64,000 nt of DNA from Rhodopirellula sp. SM50 (GTDB lineage Bacteria > Planctomycetota > Planctomycetia > Pirellulales > Pirellulaceae): positions 1-64,000 of the forward strand of contig NZ_NTFY01000081.1 of NCBI RefSeq assembly GCF_002289565.1. The letters run 5' to 3'. This document shows positions 18,516-26,609 of the stretch, one piece after another. Numbering within the stretch: the stretch's first letter is position 1; the number at the start of each line of letters is the position of its first letter. The notes under the pieces were generated by a model. That model was not told the DNA's origin. It did no database searches and saw only the letters and a list, made by a program, of their open reading frames with translations. The translations under genes were made by a program, and so were the position numbers.

Positions 18516-19210
18516 CGATTGGTTTCCCTGGATTCAATTTCTTGCAGCGTCAACTGAAGCCCCGATGCGATGTGACGCTGCATCGCATCGCGGGCGCGGT
18601 CGGGGTCCCTGGATCGGATCCCGTCAAAGATTGCCGCGTGATCGTCGCACGTCGACTCCATGATCGCGGCGTCATAGGCGTGCCGCTCGGCGGCGAAGAC
18701 ACGGACCAGGGCGTTGGAACTTTCGCTCGACCGGACCATCGTTTGGTTGCCGGTCGCGTCGATGATCAACATATGAAATCCCAGGTCAGCGCGTTCAAAC
18801 TCCGCCGTGTCACGCTTACCGGCTTGTCGGCTTTTCGTTTTTGCGACCTTGTCGGCGATCGCCCGCATCCGCCCCAGCGCCCGCTCGATCGCGGCGACCT
18901 GAGCCTCGCTGGCGCGCTCGGCCGCCTTGGCTGCCGCGTACGGCTCGATGGCTTCACGCATCTCGTACAGCTCGACCAACTCGTCGGGATTGATCGTGCG
19001 AACGACGGCCCCGAGCTGCGGGACCAGTTCGACGAATCCTTCGTTAGCCAACAATCCCATGGCTTCGCGAACCGGCGTGGCGCTGATCCCCAGCTCCTGT
19101 CCGATCGGTCCGTAGCGAATCCGGCTGCCCGGCGTGAACTCGCCGGCGATCAGCCGCGAGCGGAGGTTCTGGTAGGCCAGTTGGGCGTGGGTGGAAGTCA
19201 CGGGCGACAC
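18500..19210 (-). CDS. GntR family regulator, FCD (FadR/NanR-like) subfamily
   Basis: The 236-aa protein has an N-terminal winged helix-turn-helix ([20 protein letters not shown] ... [20 protein letters not shown], about 8-75). An FCD all-helical ligand domain follows (about 85-225), with metal-site-type residues in [13 protein letters not shown] and the [14 protein letters not shown] helix. FCD regulators respond to carboxylic acids and sugar acids; E. coli NanR belongs to this subfamily. It is the first gene of the minus-strand cluster and probably its repressor. The ATG is at 19210. Confidence 0.92.
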   Translation of the reverse strand: MSPVTSTHAQLAYQNLRSRLIAGEFTPGSRIRYGPIGQELGISATPVREAMGLLANEGFVELVPQLGAVVRTINPDELVELYEMREAIEPYAAAKAAERASEAQVAAIERALGRMRAIADKVAKTKSRQAGKRDTAEFERADLGFHMLIIDATGNQTMVRSSESSNALVRVFAAERHAYDAAIMESTCDDHAAIFDGIRSRDPDRARDAMQRHIASGLQLTLQEIESRETNRWEVS

Positions 19211-19301
19211 TCAGGTTTGTAGAGGTCTATAGACTTTACCAGAACCGCAGCGTCCCGCAAGCGACCGGCACGGCAACGCGGCGAAGCGTCGTTTCGCGGC
19301 A

Positions 19302-19437
19302 GGGCGCGAGCGGGTTGTCGATTTAGTGAGCCGTGACGCGTGAGCGGCCGGGCACTCCGGCGCCCGCCCGAGGCCTTACGGCCAACGGCTCACCATTGAG
19401 TCAGCAGATCCCGACTAAATCGACAGCCCGCGAGCCC
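19302..19437. repeat. MITE-like element with inverted ends (TGTCGATTTAGT), block A inside
   Basis: The left end 19302-19327 (GGGCGCGAGCGG, then TTGTCGATTTAGT) and right end 19414-19437 (ACTAAATCGACAGCCCGCGA) are imperfect inverted repeats. Between them lies block A, itself palindromic. From 19438 to about 19575 the spacer continues with block B (GACTCGCGCCCTGCCGCC) and a GCTGACCTCCGGCTAC segment that recurs near 59650. No gene is supported in 19211-19597; the GntR promoter must lie at its low end. Confidence 0.75.
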
Positions 19438-19597
19438 TCCGGCGTTTTGGCAACGATGAAGAACCGGACGACTCGCGCCCTGCCGCCAAAACCGAAAGGG
19501 GTCGATGGGAATGCCGCGGCGAGTTCCCCGGAGGCCGCATTACGCTGACCTCCGGCTACCCGCTGGCATCCCTTTGGGAGACTAGAATCGTTGGCGC

Positions 19598-20371
19598 TCA
19601 GGCAACCAGACGGAGTTTTTCGGCTTCCTGCTCTTTGGCGGCACAGATGCCTTCGATGAACTCTTCGAAGATGCGGACATCCAGTGCCGAGGCGGCGGCA
19701 CACTCGGGGTGGAATTGGGTTCCGACCGCGAACCAATCCATCATTTCACTTTCGATGGCTTCGATCACACCATCGGGGCAGCGGGCGGTCACGCGGAAAC
19801 CCGGTGCGACTTCGTCGATCGCCATGTGGTGGCGGCTGCTGACACGGATCTCACCGTCGCCAAAGACGCGGCCGACCAGCGAATCGCTTTCGACTTCCAG
19901 GGTGTGTCGGTGATTGGGGTCGTGGGGGTCCAGGTGCGGAACCGCCGCCGGCAAGTCTTCTTTGATGTGCAGGAACAGGTTGCCGCCCTGCTGGATGTTC
20001 AATAGCTGCATGCCGGCTCCGATCGCCAGCAACGGGATGCGACGCTCGGCGATTTCTGCGACCAAGAGGCGGTCACTGGTTTCACGCACCGGATCCATCG
20101 GGCGAACGCTCGAATGCAACATGAAGCCGTCGTTGCGCGGATCCAGGTCTCCGCCACCGATCATCATGAAACCTTCAACGTGATCCAGAATCCGGGCGAT
20201 CGATTCGGGGTCGTCCATCGGAGGCACGACGACCGGAACGCCGCCGGCCGAGAGAATCGACTGGAAATAGCCCGCCGCCAGATAGGCGAACCCGGGTTTG
20301 CTGCGGTCAGCAGCTTTGAAATCACAATTGATACCGATGATCGGCTTGCTAACCAGGGCTTCGTTTGACAT
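19598..20371 (-). CDS. Class I glutamine amidotransferase-like (peptidase C26/PuuD family), catalytic Cys absent
   Basis: The 257-aa protein has the gamma-glutamyl-GABA hydrolase fold: PIIGINCDFK, the oxyanion region MMIGGGDLDPRND (70-81), and the His-Glu pair in GTQFHPEC (H221, E223). The nucleophile motif G-I-C-R-G-M-Q is here A-I-G-A-G-M-Q, with Gly at position 118 in place of the essential Cys. It is therefore unlikely to be a hydrolase of the usual mechanism and may be a binding or regulatory paralogue. ATG 20371 is chosen because AGGAAA lies 7-12 nt upstream; the frame extends to 20434. Adjacent genes give no pathway. Confidence 0.85.
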   Translation of the reverse strand: MSNEALVSKPIIGINCDFKAADRSKPGFAYLAAGYFQSILSAGGVPVVVPPMDDPESIARILDHVEGFMMIGGGDLDPRNDGFMLHSSVRPMDPVRETSDRLLVAEIAERRIPLLAIGAGMQLLNIQQGGNLFLHIKEDLPAAVPHLDPHDPNHRHTLEVESDSLVGRVFGDGEIRVSSRHHMAIDEVAPGFRVTARCPDGVIEAIESEMMDWFAVGTQFHPECAAASALDVRIFEEFIEGICAAKEQEAEKLRLVA

Positions 20372-21227
20372 CCGACGTTTCCTCATAAAAGTCGCAAAAT
20401 CCAAGAATGACAACGCAGCCGCGTGCTGCGTCAAAAAAGGGGTGCACGGTTACCTGGAAGAACGCCCCGCCACTTCGGCTCGACGCAAACAATGCGTCGG
20501 TCGGAGGTGACGGGAAGCAGGAAAACGCAGCGGCAAAGCGGTTGCGAGTGAACCGGGATTGCCAAACCGAACTGCCGAGTCGGGATGAGTCCGCTGAACT
20601 CGATGAATAGAAGAGCGATAAGAATCCATCTTGGAATCCATGGTGATCGTCCTTAATCAGGACCGCCCCGGCGGTGTCGGCTCTGGGTCAGAGGCCGGCG
20701 ACGTTTCGCAAGCCTCTCCGAGCGGTGCGAAAAGTAGCGGCAATTTTCACTGGTTCCAAACAATCTCTACATCTTGTGCAAACTGACGTGTGCTAGCACG
20801 ACAGGCAGTGCTAGCAATAGGTTTTTTTGCTATCAATGCGGCGTTTGGATGGGATGGCTACCGGAATCACCCCGGAACGCGACCGGAATGCCAGGTTGAA
20901 CATCGTTTCCGCGGGTTTGGCCCGTAGGCTCGCGCCGAACGGCTGATCATCGTCGGAGATCAGCCGGTTCGCGCCAGCGTCCGGGCACCGCCGCTCGCCT
21001 TGACTGAGCGGTATTGGGCTGACGCCCGTACGCTGGCGCGATACGGCTCACCCCACGGGTGCCCCGCTTGAACCAACAGCCGCGGCGGCCTCCGCGACGC
21101 CTCTCCCTGAGAATGCTGCTGGGGTAGACTACCGCAACTCAGCTGAAACAGAGCGTCAGAGAATCGGGCAGAGAATCAGGCCTGGAACTTCAACCGACAA
21201 TAATTCAACCGACAAGGAAACGCGTCT
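20372..21227. other. Long intergenic region with paired palindromes and a dispersed repeat
   Basis: No gene is supported. Two GTGCTAGCA sites (20790-20799 as a perfect GTGCTAGCAC palindrome, and 20808-20816) are spaced 18 bp and could be an operator pair. The segment 20921-21057 is a dispersed inverted repeat (CCCGTAGGCTCGCGCC ... CCCGTACGCTGGCGCG). It is related to the interior of 48531-48622 and to 59281-59372. AAGGAAA at about 21214 is the ribosome binding site for the next gene. Confidence 0.5.
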
Positions 21228-22340
21228 GTGAAATTTGAAAACGTTCGACTGGCGGCCATCGGTGCGTTGGTCCCCGACGAGGTTTGGTCGAGCGACCAGA
21301 TCGAACAGCGCCTGCAGCCGCTCTACCAGCGGCTGAAGCTGCCCGAAGGCCGGCTGGAGCTGATGTCGGGGATCGCCCAGCGCCGTGTCTGGCCGGTGGG
21401 GACTATCCCCAGTGGCCCCAGCATCGAAGCGGGGAAACTGGCCGTCCAGGCTGCCGGGGTGGGCGTCGAATCGATCGGCTGCCTGATCCACGCCAGCGTG
21501 TGCCGCGATTTCCTGGAGCCGGCGACGGCATCACGGGTGCACCACGGGATCGGACTGTCCTCGGATTGCTGGGTCTATGATGTTTCCAATGCCTGCCTGG
21601 GCCTGATCAACGGCGCGATTCAGATTGCGATGATGATCCAGAGCGGCGCGATCGATGCCGGGATGGTGGTGGGCACCGAAAACAGCCGGATGCTGCTCGA
21701 ATCGACGATCCAGGCCCTCAACGGGGACACGTCGCTGCGGCGCAAGGACATCAAGGGCGCGTTTGCGTCGTTGACGATCGGATCGGGCAGTTGTGCCTGG
21801 CTGCTGACCCACGAGCGTTTGGCGCCCGAGGCGACCTCGATCGAGGTCGGTATTGCCGAGGCCCGCACCCGATTTCACGATCTGTGCGTCAGCGACAGCG
21901 ACTCGGCCGGCGCGGCGATGCAGCCGCTGATGGAGACGGATTCGGAGAAGCTGATGGCCGAGGGGATTGCCACGGGGGCTGCGGCTTTTGAAAAACTATT
22001 GGCCGAAAGCGGCTGGGATCGCGAATCGATCGAGCGAACGGTTTGCCACCAGGTCGGGACCCGCCACCGGGTGGCGATGTTGGAATCGATGGGGCTATCC
22101 ACCGAGCGGGACAGCGTTTCGTTTCCCCAGCTCGGCAACACGGGCTCGGTTGCCCTGCCGCTGACGGTCGCGTCGGCAGCCGCGCAGGGCGACCTAACGG
22201 AGGGGGACCGGGTAGCGATGTTGGGGATCGGGTCGGGGATCAACAGCGTGATGCTGGCGGCCCGCTGGGGGAGCACCGCGATCGCGGGAAACATCAAAGC
22301 GATTCAAAATGTCCCGTTGGCCTTGAAAATCCCGAGCTGA
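21228..22340 (+). CDS. Beta-ketoacyl-ACP synthase III-like (FabH/OleA thiolase superfamily)
   Basis: The 370-aa condensing enzyme has the nucleophile Cys in DVSNACLG (C123), the catalytic His in TVCHQVGTRH (H274) and Asn in LGNTGSVALP (N304). This Cys-His-Asn set is that of KASIII-type enzymes, which condense an acyl-CoA with malonyl-ACP or, for OleA, two acyl-CoAs. The GTG start at 21228 is preceded by AAGGAAA at a good distance. It stands alone before rpsD, so its role in fatty acid start-up versus hydrocarbon or secondary metabolism is open. The OleBCD partners are not present here. Confidence 0.85.
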   Translation: MKFENVRLAAIGALVPDEVWSSDQIEQRLQPLYQRLKLPEGRLELMSGIAQRRVWPVGTIPSGPSIEAGKLAVQAAGVGVESIGCLIHASVCRDFLEPATASRVHHGIGLSSDCWVYDVSNACLGLINGAIQIAMMIQSGAIDAGMVVGTENSRMLLESTIQALNGDTSLRRKDIKGAFASLTIGSGSCAWLLTHERLAPEATSIEVGIAEARTRFHDLCVSDSDSAGAAMQPLMETDSEKLMAEGIATGAAAFEKLLAESGWDRESIERTVCHQVGTRHRVAMLESMGLSTERDSVSFPQLGNTGSVALPLTVASAAAQGDLTEGDRVAMLGIGSGINSVMLAARWGSTAIAGNIKAIQNVPLALKIPS

Positions 22341-22566
22341 GCGGCGACACTCTGCCGCTTCCCAAAACCGACGCGCGACCGCCCTCGGAGAAACGTCTCT
22401 CCGGGTGAACTCAGCGGATCGCGCCGGCAGCGTTTCGATCGGTTTCAATCCACCGTTCGTCCCGCAGCCCGACCCCTTTATTGATCTGTAGCGGTCCACC
22501 CGCGGCTAGGTTTTTTACCGATCCGTCAGTGGGGCTGATTGCGGACACCCAGGAGAATCACCGTCT

Positions 22567-23175
22567 ATGGCTCGTTACACCGGCCCTAAAGCACGCGTCA
22601 ACCGTCGACTCGGCACCCTGATTTATGAAACCGCGGGTGCCGCTCGTGCCCTCGACCGTCGCAACACGCCGCCCGGGATGCATGTCCGCGGCCGTCGCCC
22701 GAGTAACTACGGTGCGGCCTTGCAAGAAAAGCAAAAGATCAAGCACTATTACGGGTTGGGCGAACGCCAGCTGCGTCGCTACTTTGACGCCGTCGGTCGC
22801 AAGTCGGGCAACACCGGTGAGCTGTTGTTGCTGATGTGCGAGCGTCGGTTGGACAACGTGGTTCGCCGAGTCGGATTCACCAAGACACGTCCCCAGGCCC
22901 GTCAAGGCGTCGCGCACGGCCACTTCTTGGTCAACGGCGTGAAGGTCGACAAGCCCAGCTACATCCTGCGTCCGGGCGACATTGTCGAAGTCCGCAACCG
23001 CGAGAACCTGAAGAACCTGTACCGGGGTGTGATCGCCAACGCGGCCCCCGATGCACTGGACTGGGTGGCGTTTGACAGCGAGAGCTTGAAGGCGACGATG
23101 CTGGGGTTGCCCGGTGCGAGCGACATCAGCTTGCCGGTCGACGCGAACGCCGTCGTCGAATTCCTGTCTCGTTAA
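22567..23175 (+). CDS. rpsD: 30S ribosomal protein S4
   Basis: The 202-aa protein matches S4 along its length. The N-terminal MARYTGPKARVNRRLGT is followed by an S4 RNA-binding domain (about 94-155; RLDNVVRRVGFTKTRPQARQ, HFLVNGVKVDKPSY). S4 is a primary 16S rRNA-binding protein of the small subunit. AGGAGA lies about 10 nt upstream of the ATG. It is detached from the usual rpsM-rpsK-rpoA operon, and the N-terminal zinc Cys set is absent (C-minus form). A family 1 palindrome follows the stop. Confidence 0.97.
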   Translation: MARYTGPKARVNRRLGTLIYETAGAARALDRRNTPPGMHVRGRRPSNYGAALQEKQKIKHYYGLGERQLRRYFDAVGRKSGNTGELLLLMCERRLDNVVRRVGFTKTRPQARQGVAHGHFLVNGVKVDKPSYILRPGDIVEVRNRENLKNLYRGVIANAAPDALDWVAFDSESLKATMLGLPGASDISLPVDANAVVEFLSR

Positions 23176-23183
23176 TCCAATCG

Positions 23184-23234
23184 GTGTGGCGTCCAGCTTG
23201 CCTTCACTTGGATTGGCGAGCTGGAAGCATACGC
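23184..23234. repeat. Family 1 palindromic repeat downstream of rpsD
   Basis: TGGCGTCCAGCTTGCC pairs with GGCGAGCTGGAAGCATACGCCA across a short AT-richer loop. The hairpin begins 9 bp after the rpsD stop, matching the 3'-end placement of the other copies of this family. Confidence 0.7.
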
Positions 23235-23354
23235 CAATTTGCGGTTTGACAGTACAATTCAGCTTCCGTCGCGGACGCCTCGGCGTCCGTTCTTTTTTGC
23301 TCCGACGGTGGTCTTTGAAACCAACAGTCTTCCTCGCCAATCGAATAGAGAAAA

Positions 23355-24797
23355 ATGCATTGTCCCGTTGTTGTCTTGGGCGGTGGCCCCGGTGGTTATG
23401 CGGCCGCGTTTTTGGCCGCCGATGAAGGATTGGACGTCACCATTGTCGAAGCGGAACCCCGGCTCGGCGGGACCTGCTTGTTGCGTGGATGTATCCCCAG
23501 CAAGGCGCTGCTGCACGTCGCCAAAGTGATCCACGAAGTGGACGACTTGAGAGCCAATTGGGGCGTGGAATACTCCGACAAACCGACGATCGATATCGAC
23601 AAGGTGCGTGCCCGCAAGGACCAGGTGATTTCCAACCTGACCGGCGGGCTCGGCAATCTGGCCAAGCGTCGCAACGTCACCGTGATCCAAGCCCGCGGCA
23701 GCTTCGTCAACTCGACCACGTTGCAATTGGAAGGCGACCACGAATCGATTCCCGTCGGCGGGCAACTGACGTTCGACCACTGCATCCTGGCCACCGGCAG
23801 TGTCCCCGCGATGCCGCCGGCGTTCAACATCGGCAGCGACCGCGTGATGGACAGCACCGGTGCACTGGCGCTCGCGGACATCCCCGAATCGATGCTGGTC
23901 GTCGGCGGCGGCTACATCGGATTGGAAATGGGCAGCGTGTACGCTCATCTGGGTTCCAAGGTCACGGTCGTCGAATTGGCCGAGGGCTTGTTGCCCGGTG
24001 CGGATCGCGATCTTGTCAAACCGTTGGCCAAACGCATCGACAAACTTTGCGAAGGCCGCGTGCTGACGAACACCAAGGTCGGCTCGTTGACCGAAGTCGG
24101 CGACAAGATCGAAGTGACCTTTGAAGGGCCGGCCCATTTCGGGCACGAGCAATTTGATCGTGTGCTGATCAGCATCGGTCGGCGTCCGGTCACCCGCGGC
24201 CTGGGACTGGAAAACACCTCCGTCGTCGTCAATGAGCGGGGCTTCGTCGAATGCGACGACCGGCAACGCACGGCCGATCCGCACATCCTGGCCATCGGTG
24301 ACGTCGCCGGGGATCCGATGCTCGCCCACAAAGCGACGCACGAAGGCCGGGTGGCGGCCGAAGTCCTGGCCGGTAAAGCCGCCAGTTTTGACAAGAAAGC
24401 GATCCCGGCGGTGGTGTTCACCGATCCCGAGATCGCTTGGGCCGGCATCACCGAAACCGAAGCCAAGCGAGACGGCGTGAAGGTCGCGGTGGAAGTTTAT
24501 CCCTGGGCGGCGAGCGGACGGGCTCAGGCTCTGGGGATCACCGAAGGGTTGACCAAGTGGCTCGTCGATCCAGAATCCGGACGCGTGATCGGTTGTGGGA
24601 TCGTCGGATCAGGGGCCGGTGAATTGATCGCCGAAGCCGTCTTGGCGATCGAGATGGGATGCGAAGTCCATGACGTGACCGAAAGCGTGCACCCGCACCC
24701 GACGCTCAGCGAAACGTTGATGAACGCCGGTGAAGTGCACTTCGGCACCGCCACCGAAATTTTCAAACCCAAACGAAAACCTGCGTCAGTGGGTTAA
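23355..24797 (+). CDS. lpdA: Dihydrolipoyl dehydrogenase (E3)
   Basis: The 480-aa FAD/NAD disulfide reductase has the N-terminal FAD motif VVVLGGGPGGYAAAFLA, the redox pair in GGTCLLRGCIPSKALL (C43/C48) and the NAD motif LVVGGGYIGLEMGSVYA. The second FAD site is ILAIGDVAGDPMLAHKA, and the C-terminal active-site His-Glu is in SVHPHPTLSE. It reoxidises dihydrolipoyl groups of 2-oxoacid dehydrogenases or the glycine cleavage system. It is three nucleotides upstream of miaB, implying co-transcription. No E1 or E2 genes are adjacent. Confidence 0.95.
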   Translation: MHCPVVVLGGGPGGYAAAFLAADEGLDVTIVEAEPRLGGTCLLRGCIPSKALLHVAKVIHEVDDLRANWGVEYSDKPTIDIDKVRARKDQVISNLTGGLGNLAKRRNVTVIQARGSFVNSTTLQLEGDHESIPVGGQLTFDHCILATGSVPAMPPAFNIGSDRVMDSTGALALADIPESMLVVGGGYIGLEMGSVYAHLGSKVTVVELAEGLLPGADRDLVKPLAKRIDKLCEGRVLTNTKVGSLTEVGDKIEVTFEGPAHFGHEQFDRVLISIGRRPVTRGLGLENTSVVVNERGFVECDDRQRTADPHILAIGDVAGDPMLAHKATHEGRVAAEVLAGKAASFDKKAIPAVVFTDPEIAWAGITETEAKRDGVKVAVEVYPWAASGRAQALGITEGLTKWLVDPESGRVIGCGIVGSGAGELIAEAVLAIEMGCEVHDVTESVHPHPTLSETLMNAGEVHFGTATEIFKPKRKPASVG

Positions 24798-24800
24798 TCC

Positions 24801-26210
24801 ATGACACAACGCGTCTACATCAAAACCGTCGGCTGCCAGATGAACGTGCTGGACAGCGAAATGGTCATCGCTGACTTAAAACGTCACGGCTACACCGTCG
24901 TGGACTCGCACGAAGAAGCGGACTGCGTGCTGTACAACACCTGCAGCGTCCGCGAGCATGCCGAGGAGAAGGTCTACAGCGCGTTGGGCAAGATCCGTGA
25001 ATCCAAAAAGGATCATCCGGACAAACTGATCGGTGTGATGGGCTGCATGGCCCAGAAGGATCAGGAGATCATTTTCAAACGTGCGCCTTACGTCGACATG
25101 GTCGTCGGTCCGGGGCAACTGCACACGATCCCAGATCTGCTGACCAAGCTGCGAAACGGCGAAGGCCGCCAGATGGCGATCTCGCTGGGCCGCAAGGACG
25201 ACAAGCAAGCCGTCGTCGCGCGGAGCCACGAGACGTTCGACCCGCTCCGTGACCCTACGATGCGGCCGACCCCGTTCCAGGCGTACCTGCGGATCCAGAT
25301 CGGTTGCGATAAGTTTTGCACCTATTGTGTCGTCCCCAACACGCGCGGCCCCGAGCAAGGCCGTCCGCCCCGCCAGATCGTCTCCGAAGCGCAGGTGCTG
25401 GCCGACCAGGGATGCCGCGAGATCACGTTGCTCGGTCAAACCGTCAACAGCTACAAGTATTCCGCCGATGGCGAAACGACGGACATGACGTCACTGTTGG
25501 AAATGCTGCACAATGTCGATGGGATCGAGCGGATCAAGTTCGTCACCAATTACCCCAAAGACATGACCGAACGGTTGTTGGTGGCCGTCCGCGACTTGCC
25601 GAAGGTCTCGCCGTATTTGCACGTGCCCGCCCAGAGCGGCAGCGACGCGGTGCTCAAACGCATGAAACGCGGCTACACGATCGCCGACTACATGGAGATG
25701 TTCGAGCGGATCGAGCGGATTTTGCCCGAGGCCGCCGTCAGCAGCGACTTCATCGTCGGGTTCTGCGGCGAGACGGACGAGGACTTTGAAAAATCCGTCG
25801 CGTTGGTCGAACGTTGCCGCTTCAAGAACAGCTTCATCTTCCAATACAGCGTCCGGCCCGGCACCAAGGCCGCCGAGCGATTGGAAGACGACGTCCCACG
25901 CGAGGTCAAAGCCGAGCGGAACCATCGCTTGCTGGAAGTCCAGAACCGAATCGCGAAAGAAGAAAACGCCAAAATGATCGGCCGCGAGGTTCAGGTGTTG
26001 GTCGAAGGCCCCAGCAAGAAAGCCGCCGACGCCGATGCAGACAGCCCCGTCGTTCAAATGACCGGGCGGACCCCCTGTGATCGCATCGTCGTGTTCGACG
26101 GCAACCGTCGCCAAGCGGGGCAGTTGCTCGATGTCCAGGTCGACGACGTCAGCAGCCACACCCTGATCGGCCGTGTCAAAACGGTCGACGTCGTCTCGAT
26201 CGGGATGTAG
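24801..26210 (+). CDS. miaB: tRNA (N6-isopentenyladenosine-37-C2)-methylthiotransferase
   Basis: The 469-aa radical-SAM methylthiotransferase adds the 2-methylthio group to i6A37 of tRNAs reading UNN codons. The auxiliary cluster Cys are C12 (VGCQMN), C48 (NTCSVR) and C82 (MGCMAQ). The radical SAM motif CDKFCTYC has C169, C173 and C176. A C-terminal TRAM domain (about 395-465) is present, with an acidic/Ala-rich insertion (KKAADADADS). VVPNTRGPEQGRPP is typical of MiaB rather than MtaB or RimO. It is coupled to lpdA. Confidence 0.95.
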   Translation: MTQRVYIKTVGCQMNVLDSEMVIADLKRHGYTVVDSHEEADCVLYNTCSVREHAEEKVYSALGKIRESKKDHPDKLIGVMGCMAQKDQEIIFKRAPYVDMVVGPGQLHTIPDLLTKLRNGEGRQMAISLGRKDDKQAVVARSHETFDPLRDPTMRPTPFQAYLRIQIGCDKFCTYCVVPNTRGPEQGRPPRQIVSEAQVLADQGCREITLLGQTVNSYKYSADGETTDMTSLLEMLHNVDGIERIKFVTNYPKDMTERLLVAVRDLPKVSPYLHVPAQSGSDAVLKRMKRGYTIADYMEMFERIERILPEAAVSSDFIVGFCGETDEDFEKSVALVERCRFKNSFIFQYSVRPGTKAAERLEDDVPREVKAERNHRLLEVQNRIAKEENAKMIGREVQVLVEGPSKKAADADADSPVVQMTGRTPCDRIVVFDGNRRQAGQLLDVQVDDVSSHTLIGRVKTVDVVSIGM

Positions 26211-26247
26211 TGGTGGCTCGTGCGGGGCGGTGCAGTGAGCGGCGCCA

Positions 26248-26376
26248 GCCGTGCGGTCGATTTAATCGAGATCTGCTGAGTTGATGGTGAGCCGCTGGCC
26301 GTAAGGCCTCGGGCGGGCGCCCGATTGCCCGGCCGCTTACGCGTCACGGCTCACAAAACCGACAGCCCGCAAACCG
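26248..26376. repeat. MITE-like element, block A inverted relative to the 19.3-kb copy
   Basis: The left end GCCGTGCGGTCGATTTA (26248-26264) and right end near AAACCGACAGCCCGCAAACC (26357-26376) match the ends of the 19302-19437 element. The interior block A (GGTGAGCCGCTGGCCGTAAG ... GCGTCACGGCTCAC) is in opposite orientation. Block B follows (GGGGCTCGCGCCCTGCCGC, about 26412-26430). Nothing else is seen in 26211-26609 besides the promoter region of the M16 pair. Confidence 0.75.
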
Positions 26377-26609
26377 TCCGGTTTCAGCCTGAAAACACTT
26401 TGAAAAACCAAAGGGGCTCGCGCCCTGCCGCTAACAAAAAACGGAAGGTGAGGGTGAGAAATCACCCTTGCGACCCACCGGCCGGGGCGACCGGGACACG
26501 ATCGATGACGGTTTTCCCGCAGGGTCCCCGGGCGTCGTGCTGCTCTCCATTGCCCCCTGTGCCTAGCCGCCCGCATTCGTGACAATCCGGCCACTCTCCC
26601 CTACAGAAT

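Noticed and set aside
20440-20640. Possible cobalamin-type riboswitch (GCCCCGCCACTT, GAGTCGGGATGAGTCC)
   Set aside because: The order and spacing of elements do not fit the consensus and no cobalamin gene follows.
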